From assembly GCA_018287875.1 (NCBI GenBank), contig JAGVVL010000025.1, positions 2,480,001-2,544,000 of the forward strand: a DNA stretch of 64,000 bases, in the 5' to 3' direction. The stretch is from Nigrospora sphaerica. Lineage: Eukaryota; Ascomycota; Sordariomycetes; Amphisphaeriales; Apiosporaceae. Of this stretch, positions 57,280-64,000 are shown piece after piece (within the stretch, counting starts at the first letter, position 1; each line of letters starts with the position of its first letter). The notes under the pieces were generated by a model. The model did not search any database, was not told where the DNA came from, and saw only the letters and a program-made list of their open reading frames with translations. Both the position numbers and the translations under genes were made by a program.

Positions 57280-58857
57280 CTAGTCGATGAGGATCTTGGG
57301 CTCGAGCTCCGAGTAGTGGGACAGGAATGAGGCGAAGAGCTTGATGGCGTGGTCGACGTCGTGGGCGCCGCCCGTCTCGCGGATGCTGTGCATGCTGAGC
57401 TGGGGGTTGCCGAGATCGAGGGTGCGGACGCCGAGCTTGGCCGACAGCATGGGGCCGATGGTGGAGCCGCAGGGCGAGTCGTTGCGGACGACGAAGAGCT
57501 GGAGGGGCACGGCGGCGCGGCGGGCCACCTCTTGAAGCAGGACGATGCCGGGCGAGTTGGTGGCGTAGCGCTGGTTGGCGTTGACCTTGATGACGGTGCC
57601 CTTGTTCATCTCGGGCTGGTGGTTGGCCTCGTACTTGCCGGCGTAGTTGGGGTGGACCGAGTGGGCCATGTCGGCCGAGACGAGGAAGGAGGCGGCCGTC
57701 GTCTGCTCGAAGGCCGTCGTGAGGTTGACGTCGGGGTCGGCGCTGACGTGCTCCCACGACTTCTCCGAGGCGCCCGAGCCGCGGCGGGCAGCCACGGCCG
57801 AGAGGCGGCGCACGACGGCCGGCAGCAGGTCCGAGTTGGCGCCCTGGGCCGACGTCGAGCCGATCTCCTCGTGGTCGAAGCAGGTGACGAGGCGGATCGA
57901 CGTCTCGGCGTCGAGGCTGCCGGCGGCGGCGACCGACTCGATGAGGCCCATGACGCTGCAGTACGTCATGTTGAGGTTGTCGAGGCGCGGCGAGAAGATG
58001 AACTCGTCGTGTAGGCCGCCGAGGCACGACTTTTGCACGTCGTACAGCACCAGCTCGAAGTCGACAATGTCGGCGGCCGCGGCGCCGGCGTGCTCGGCGA
58101 TGATGTCGAGCACGTACGGGTGGTGGCGCTCCGTCATGGCCTTGAGGGGCTCGAACGACTCGGCGGCCGTGTCGGCGGCGTCGTCGGAACCGGCGGGGGC
58201 GGCGTCGGCGCCGGTGCGGTTGAGCTCGGCGGCGACGAGGCCGCAGATGGGGAACAGCTCCGTCTCCTTGTTGGGGTCAAAGCTGGAGGCGCGGTCAAGG
58301 TGGATGGCGAGGGTGGGGATGCGGACGAGCGGCCGGTCGATCTTGACGAGGCGCTGGGCGAAGTTGCCTTTGCCGTCGCGGACGAGGACGCGGCCGGCGA
58401 TGCTCAGGTCGCGGTCGAACCAGCTGTGCCAGATGCCGCCGCCGTACGTCTCGACGCCGAGCTGCATGAAGCCAGTGCTGCTCTTCTTGCTGACGGGCTT
58501 GAGGCGCAGCGTCGGTGAGTCCGTGTGGGCGCCCACCATGGCGATGGGGTTGCCGGGCCGCCACTGGGCGCCGATGGCGAAGGCGACAATGGTCGAGCCG
58601 TTGCGCGTCATGTAGTACTTGCCGCCGGGCTCGAGGGTCGCGGACCAGTTGTCGCGCTCCTTGACGCAAGTGAAGCCGGCCTGCTCGAGGCGGGCGATGG
58701 ACGACTGGACGGCATGGTAGGCTGCGAGTTGTGGCAGGGTCAGCGGCGGGCGACACTACCACCACGAGCACCGCCAGCAGAAGGAGCACTTACGTGTGGG
58801 CGAGGCGTTGACAAAGTCGAGAAAGTCCAGGGTCGACTTGGAGGGGGAGGGCGTCAT
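57280..58857 (-). CDS. Aspartyl aminopeptidase (M18 family)
   Basis: A metallo-aminopeptidase that removes N-terminal Asp or Glu, homologous to yeast Ape4 and human DNPEP; 501 residues. Exons on the minus strand are 58857-58794 and 58721-57280, with a GTAAGT...CAG intron and branch CTGAC. The M18 start motif TPYHAV is created across the joint. Metal-binding signatures are present: GAHTDSP (His87), SPRLDNL (Asp269), CFDHEEIGS (Glu306, Glu307) and VSADMAHSVHPNY. A late His lies in MHSIRETGGAHDVDHA. Compared with many family members, a low-complexity Ala/Asp stretch (AGSDDAADTAAES, about residues 198-210) is inserted. There is no signal peptide, so cytosolic, possibly delivered to the vacuole as Ape4 is in yeast. 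Confidence 0.94.
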
Positions 58858-61800
58858 GGTGGCGGTCGAGGATGGGACGGTTAGGAAGCGGGCGAAGCGG
58901 GCGAGAAGGGGTCGTGGCGGGGTCGGCGTACGAAGGGCACGGGAAGAAGACGACAGGAGGACGAGCAGGCGTGGGCAGGGGCCTCTCGGTCGCATGAAAG
59001 GCGGGAAGGAGGGGGGAGAGGGTGAGGGGAAGAGAGAGACACACACGATGATAGCTAGCTGGAGGAGGGTTTGGTGGTTTGGGGAGTGGCGCGAGCCTGG
59101 CCGTGTTTTGGGAAGGTGGTGCTTTCCAGTCTGGCTGTCCCGCATCGGCTGCACGCGGGGCCGGCGTCCGATCTGGAGCCCCAGGAACGAGGCCGAGGTC
59201 AAAGTGACAGTGGGCGCGAGAAGTAGCCCAAGCGAGACGGCAGCCGGTCAGTCAATTGAAGCTCCCGCCGAACGGGTGGAACATGATCGTCTTCATTCGC
59301 CTACGCCGGCCGCCAGGATAGAGGGATGCGACGATGCCGGTGACGGGACGCCCTCCTGTCCTCCTCTCCTCCCCTCCCCCCCTCAATCCCCCTCCATCCC
59401 CCCACCGCACCGGCCGCCGCAATCGACCTCACGGACAAGCTCTCCCCAGGTTTCCTGCCCGCCTGGACCTCTCCGACGATGGCCCCGTTTGTCCGTCTCC
59501 TTGTTTAGGTCGGCCGCCGGCAGAGCTAGTGCTGCCCCGGGCGATGGCGTGGGCGGTAGTATGCGAAAATATGCCTACGGGGGATAGCTAGCTCGTAGCG
59601 TAGCGGCGCTCAGGATCTAACGGCTCAAGCTCAAGCTCCTCGATGCCCACGGTTCACCTGTCGATCGACTGGGCGCATCGTGGCCCGCATGACCCTCTCC
59701 CTTCCGGCGTCCGGCGTCGTTCCCGGCGCATCCGTTGCCCACAGCTTCGCCTGGCTGGGGCGGAACGGAAACGGCCCAGCACCGCCGTCCTGCCCAGGGC
59801 CACGGGCGTCGGACCGGGGGGATTGTGAGGGAAGGACGATGGAGCGAGCACAGGCGAGGGCAAGCGGCCTCTTGCAACCCGACGAGGGAGTTCATCAAGC
59901 CGTGGTCCGGTTACAGCCCCTGCTTGAACCTTGGGGCCCAACTGCATGCCCAAGTATGTAGTTGTACGTGGAGAAAATGAACGTACATGATCACGGCCTA
60001 CCACCTCAACACGAGCACCCAACGATGCGGTCGCTTACCGGGCGACTACTGGCTGATCGGACGGCCCGCTCCATCTGCACCACCGCCTTGCTCGTTCCGC
60101 AGCCCAGCCCCCCCCCCTCTCTCTCCCTCTCGCGCGGGCCTTTGTACGGGCGGCCAGACAACACAGGACGAGGCTGGACTCGGGCGAAACACCCGAGGGC
60201 CTTGCATTACGAACTGACGCACTTGGCGCTACGCAGTAATTCCACGGGGCGGCGAGGCTGGCGATCGCCCATGCATCGCGGCTCATCGAGGCACCTGCAT
60301 CAAGGAACAGCACACCACCCCCCAAAGAGGCACATACGTGACAGACCATACACGCCGACAGCAGATAGGGTGTGGAAAAAAGTGAGATGCACAGTAGAGA
60401 GGAGGGTAGGAGAGGCCCCGCTCCATCATCAGCCAAGAGTTGCTTGGCCCCCCGGGGAGTAAAGGATGAAGGAGGGGGGGCATCGGTGGCCAGCACACAC
60501 TCTCTCACATACTCATTTACGCGCACGCACGCCCGACCAACAGGTTAGTATGCTGTCACGTTGGTGAGGAGAGAAATGGCCCTTGAGCTCTCATATCGCC
60601 CGTACTCGCGGGGGGTGGCCATCGGCACGGACACGCCCACACGCGTTGGGCCGTACTGTGTAAGTGAAAGATGACAAGGTATCCGTGCCTATATCCAATT
60701 CACTATCCTGCGCCATCCGTACCTATCAGTTCCCTGCTGGCCGAGGCGAATGGCTTCGGACTATTCGCTATAGGAAGACGGCGTATGCCTACGTAATTTC
60801 AATAGCCGGATGGGAGACAGGGGACCTTGAGATGAACAGGGCGGGAATGGGACCCCGGCTGGCCGGCCTCCAGGGGTGGCTGAGGGGGCCCGGTCTTGCA
60901 TCTCTGCTCAAAGCCGACGTCGACTCGCAACTCGCCCTGGGGAAATCCACGTCTTGTTGGGCCTCCCCCCCCTCTCCCCAGCGCTGCTGCGAGGCGTCGA
61001 GCAGGTAGGCACACACTGTGTAAAGCCAGACAAGACAGCTCTTGGGAAGAGACGAGCACAGGCAAGCACAAGCAAGCACATCAAATTGTCCAGGTTCGCC
61101 AACATTCCCCCCTTCCCCTCCACACACACCGTCGTGCCATCCATGCACGTTCGGTAGACACGCAGTTCTTGATTGGCCTGTCGGGCCTTCCAGTCAGGGT
61201 CTCTCTGCTGAGAGAGTCCCCTACCACGCACACCCCTGTGCCGCTCATCCCCCCCCGGGCCAGATGCCCAATCACGACCGGCCATGGATCCCCTCCGGTC
61301 GTGAATGCGGTCAAGGGGGGGATGGAGTGTCTGCCCGGTCATGGGCGGCGGCCAGGGCGGGAAAAGGTTGCGCTCTGTCTTTCTCTTTTTCTCCGTCGCT
61401 TTCTTTCTTTGGTCGTCCGCCTTGAGCAGTGCCGCGTCGGGGTTTCCTCCGGGTACATACGTACATAGACGAACGACCGGCTGAGTTGTTAAGATGGGTA
61501 GGCCACCGCGCGACGGTCGGACCGGGGAGCGCGATAATGATGATGGAAGATGACGCCTTTCTCTCTTCCTCCCTTCCTCCCTTCTCCGTCCCCCCCCTCT
61601 GTGTGTGTATGCGTGTCTCTCTCTGCCGTTTCTTCTTTTGCACGGCCATGTGGCGACTACCCGCCGTCGATACGGTGTGTATGTCACGGCAGGCCGTCGT
61701 CGGGCCTCGAGACCTTGCCGGGATTGATCCCACCCCTGTATGCGCCAAAAGATACATAACCGTAGCATGCATAGGTACGCAAGTAGGTATGTGCCTACGG

Positions 61801-64000
61801 ACGTATGTACATAGAATATGCGTGGTCAATCACCCTCCGGCAGGCAAACTTATGACAAGCGGTTCTCAAGGCCTGCGGGCAGAACAGAAAGATGATGGCC
61901 CGCCTGTGTCAGGGCCCGACGCCGCCCCGACCGCCCATTGGGTACCGCGGCCGGCGGAGCAAAAGGTGTCAAACATGCAGCCGGCTTCTGCTTTTTCGCT
62001 CACCCGGTCTCAGGCGATGCGTGCCGGCGTGGGAAGGACGAATTTAGGAGGCTAAGTGGCCATGGCACATGCAAAGTCTGGGTATACGGTGGTAGTCGTG
62101 GGAGAAAAAGAAAGCACGAGGGCGGCATGGGCAGGCAGAGAGAGAGAGAGAGAGAGAGAGGGTGCGTGGGGCCGGGGTTGCAGATCTCCAAGTCGGCATT
62201 TCGCGTGCGATGGCTCTTGGGCCTTTCTTCAGCTTCGCCGCCTCCCCGGGCCCGGAGACGAAGAGAGAGGGCCTCTCTTCCTTTCTGGGCCAACTCTTCC
62301 CCTCTGGTCCCGTCTAATCCCTTTCCGTCCCTCTATGCGCGGTCGCGTCCGGCTCTCGTATACGGATTGGGACGCCGGTAGGTCCAGAAACAGTAAGGAA
62401 TCGAGAAAACGGTACCATGGCTATATGGGCCCCAAGTGCATGTGGAATGCATACCGCATCTGGCCGTGCCCTGCCACGTATCGTCGTATGCCTGTTTCGC
62501 AACAATGGACATCGAGAGGCTCCTGCGCCCATCTGCACCCGCCCTGTGCGCGCCTTTCCCGGCGCCGCCGACGATGCCGCGCTGGTGGAAAATAGAAAAA
62601 GGAGAGTGCGAACAGTCAGGACGGGCGGCGTCGCCACGCAAAGGGCGGGAAGGCCAGAGAGGCTGCGACGATGAAAGCCTCCCATGCTTCTTTCCCCTGG
62701 CATTTCATCGGCGCCCCGTGCGTGCTCTCTCGCTTTGCTTTTCCCCAAGGGGGCGGCTTCTTCTGGAAACAGAATGATTCGCATGAGATTGCGCGCCCTT
62801 GTTTGATGGCGCCGGTATCCATGGTCGCCACTTTCTCCCCATCGTCCATCCATCCATCTATAGTACAGTGTACTGTGTGTGTATCCATCTATCCATCCCT
62901 ATACCCCGAGCCCTTCGCTGGTAGCTGACGACCCGCATGTGCGGCTTTGGGCCTGTGGCCCCCCCACCAAAACAGCTGTGCGATCCATCCCCTTTTGAAC
63001 TTTTCTAAGGGGTGGCCTCGTGGGACTCGCACCCCGTGCCTATCGACGTTTCCTGTGGCTGCCGGAACGGGCAAGCTGGAACGCGTGCCAGCCCGCGGTA
63101 TGCCCCAGGCTGGACTCATACGGCTTCGGGGGTTGCCCGCCTGAAGCCGATAAGACTCGAAACTTTGTAGTGGCTGGTGGAGGTGGCCTATAGCAGGGGA
63201 GGACCGGTATAGAGGAACAAAAGGCAAGGGTGCGTTCTTTGATGGATGCACACAAGTCCCACCTCCAACATAACTAGGTCGGTTCCTACCTGACGGACCG
63301 CCTAAGCAGGTAAGTACGTACGTATGGACGACATGAAGGATACGAACAGGTCGAAAGCGCGACAAGCAGGGCTCGGGGAGGTAGCTGTACGTAGTGGTAT
63401 AGCACATTAACGGGAATACCGCTGGTGCTTAACGTTAGTGGGCCGGTAGCTCTCCGCCGTGAACAAACACGGACCCCGAAGAGTTTCGAATGGGGGACTG
63501 GGCGGACGTCTCTGGCCAGAGGGGGTGTCGCTGACACCTCTCTGAAACGAGCCGGGGTGCGCGCGAGTAAACAAAGTCGCAAACCGCCTGAGCGACGAAC
63601 ACCCCCTCGGGACGTAAAGATTGTACTTCTTTCCCGAGCCGTTGGGAACCCGCGTGTCCCTACCGCCTACGGCCTTCAATACCCCCAATTAACTCGGTGG
63701 GGAGCAAAAGGCGCAGTTCGCCAGTTTTTGCGTGCTTCAGGTCGTGCGTGGCCTGGTGTCTGCCTTCCGGCCGAGAGACGAGAGCAGGCAGGCAGGCGAG
63801 CAAAGCCTCGTCCAGAAGGCGACCAGGCGCGGGAAAGAGGAGAAGGGGAAAAGAGGAAAGAAAAAAAGAACGTATACCCGTGTGCGGTACCTGGCTTGTA
63901 CCCGCCTGCTCCCTTTTCACGGGCGTCCGTCATCGTCGTTTAGCGCGGCCCCCGGTTGGGCAGAGCTCACACCATCATGGGAACTACGTGCGTGCTGTGG
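58858..64000. other. Long gene-poor right end (5.1 kb)
   Basis: No supported gene. Long frames (for example 60908-61768 minus, 61429-62055 plus, 63425-63943 plus) overlap on both strands and have no motifs or splice logic. Simple repeats: (AG)12 at 62137-62160, CT-rich tracts near 61378-61420 and 61550-61640, CATC-rich DNA near 62848-62900. Confidence 0.45.
62137..62160. repeat. (AG)12 microsatellite
   Basis: A perfect dinucleotide run in the gene-poor right end. Confidence 0.9.

Noticed and set aside
57647..58615. 322-codon plus-strand frame
   Set aside because: Antisense to the M18 aminopeptidase; no motif of its own.
60908..61768. 286-codon minus-strand frame
   Set aside because: Translation rich in Arg, Gly and Ser with KKRQRE-type runs from simple repeats; overlaps equal-sized frames on the other strand.
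1..64000. CRISPR array, bacterial operon or integrated phage
   Set aside because: No regular spacer-repeat array or prokaryotic gene; introns and families are clearly those of a filamentous fungus.

Overview
The window is nuclear DNA of a filamentous ascomycete, most likely a Sordariomycete. The evidence is GC-rich genes with short (about 50-200 bp) GT-AG introns and CTRAC-like branch sites, fungal families (WSC/DUF1996, MBOAT Ale1, Los1, DHA1 MFS, GPI-anchored serine/proline-rich wall protein), a Fot1/pogo-type transposon, and a decayed helicase gene whose premature stops look like RIP-type C-to-T changes. Species cannot be fixed from the sequence alone. Exon joints below were worked out by hand from reading frame and splice consensus.

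Layout. 1-3.3 kb is a decayed zone with the remains of a MATE transporter and an unassigned broken gene. 4.1-4.9 kb is a FUN14-domain mitochondrial protein. 5.7-8.4 kb (minus) is a broken superfamily-1 helicase. 9.7-22 kb (minus) carries lysophospholipid acyltransferase Ale1, GDP-mannose transporter Vrg4, an SDR dehydrogenase and cytosolic leucyl-tRNA synthetase, followed by tRNA-Gly(GCC). 23.7-25.5 kb is a secreted DUF1996-WSC protein. 26.0-27.9 kb is an apparently complete Fot1-like DNA transposon with TIRs and TA duplication. 28.8-30 kb (minus) is an orphan class I terpene cyclase. 33.3-34.9 kb (minus) is an F-box protein. 36.2-37.9 kb is the 25S rRNA m5C methyltransferase Rcm1. 39.6-41.6 kb is a DHA1-type MFS exporter. 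42.2-43.8 kb (minus) is a PDI-like protein that ends in RDEL but lacks a visible CxxC site and the second catalytic domain. 44.5 kb is an intron-containing tRNA-Phe(GAA). 45.7-46.5 kb (minus) is a GPI-anchored repeat protein. 53.4-56.5 kb is tRNA exportin Los1. 57.3-58.9 kb (minus) is aspartyl aminopeptidase (M18).

Most of these are independent housekeeping genes, not an operon-like system. Themes that recur are translation (LeuRS, two tRNAs, Los1, Rcm1) and the secretory pathway (Ale1, Vrg4, PDI-like, WSC and GPI proteins), but clustering is probably chance. The accessory content is at the left end and around 23-30 kb: decayed genes, a transposon that looks intact, and a terpene cyclase with no partner enzymes in view. 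Long gene-poor stretches (30-33 kb, 46.5-53.4 kb, 58.9-64 kb) hold simple repeats and open frames that I could not support as genes.
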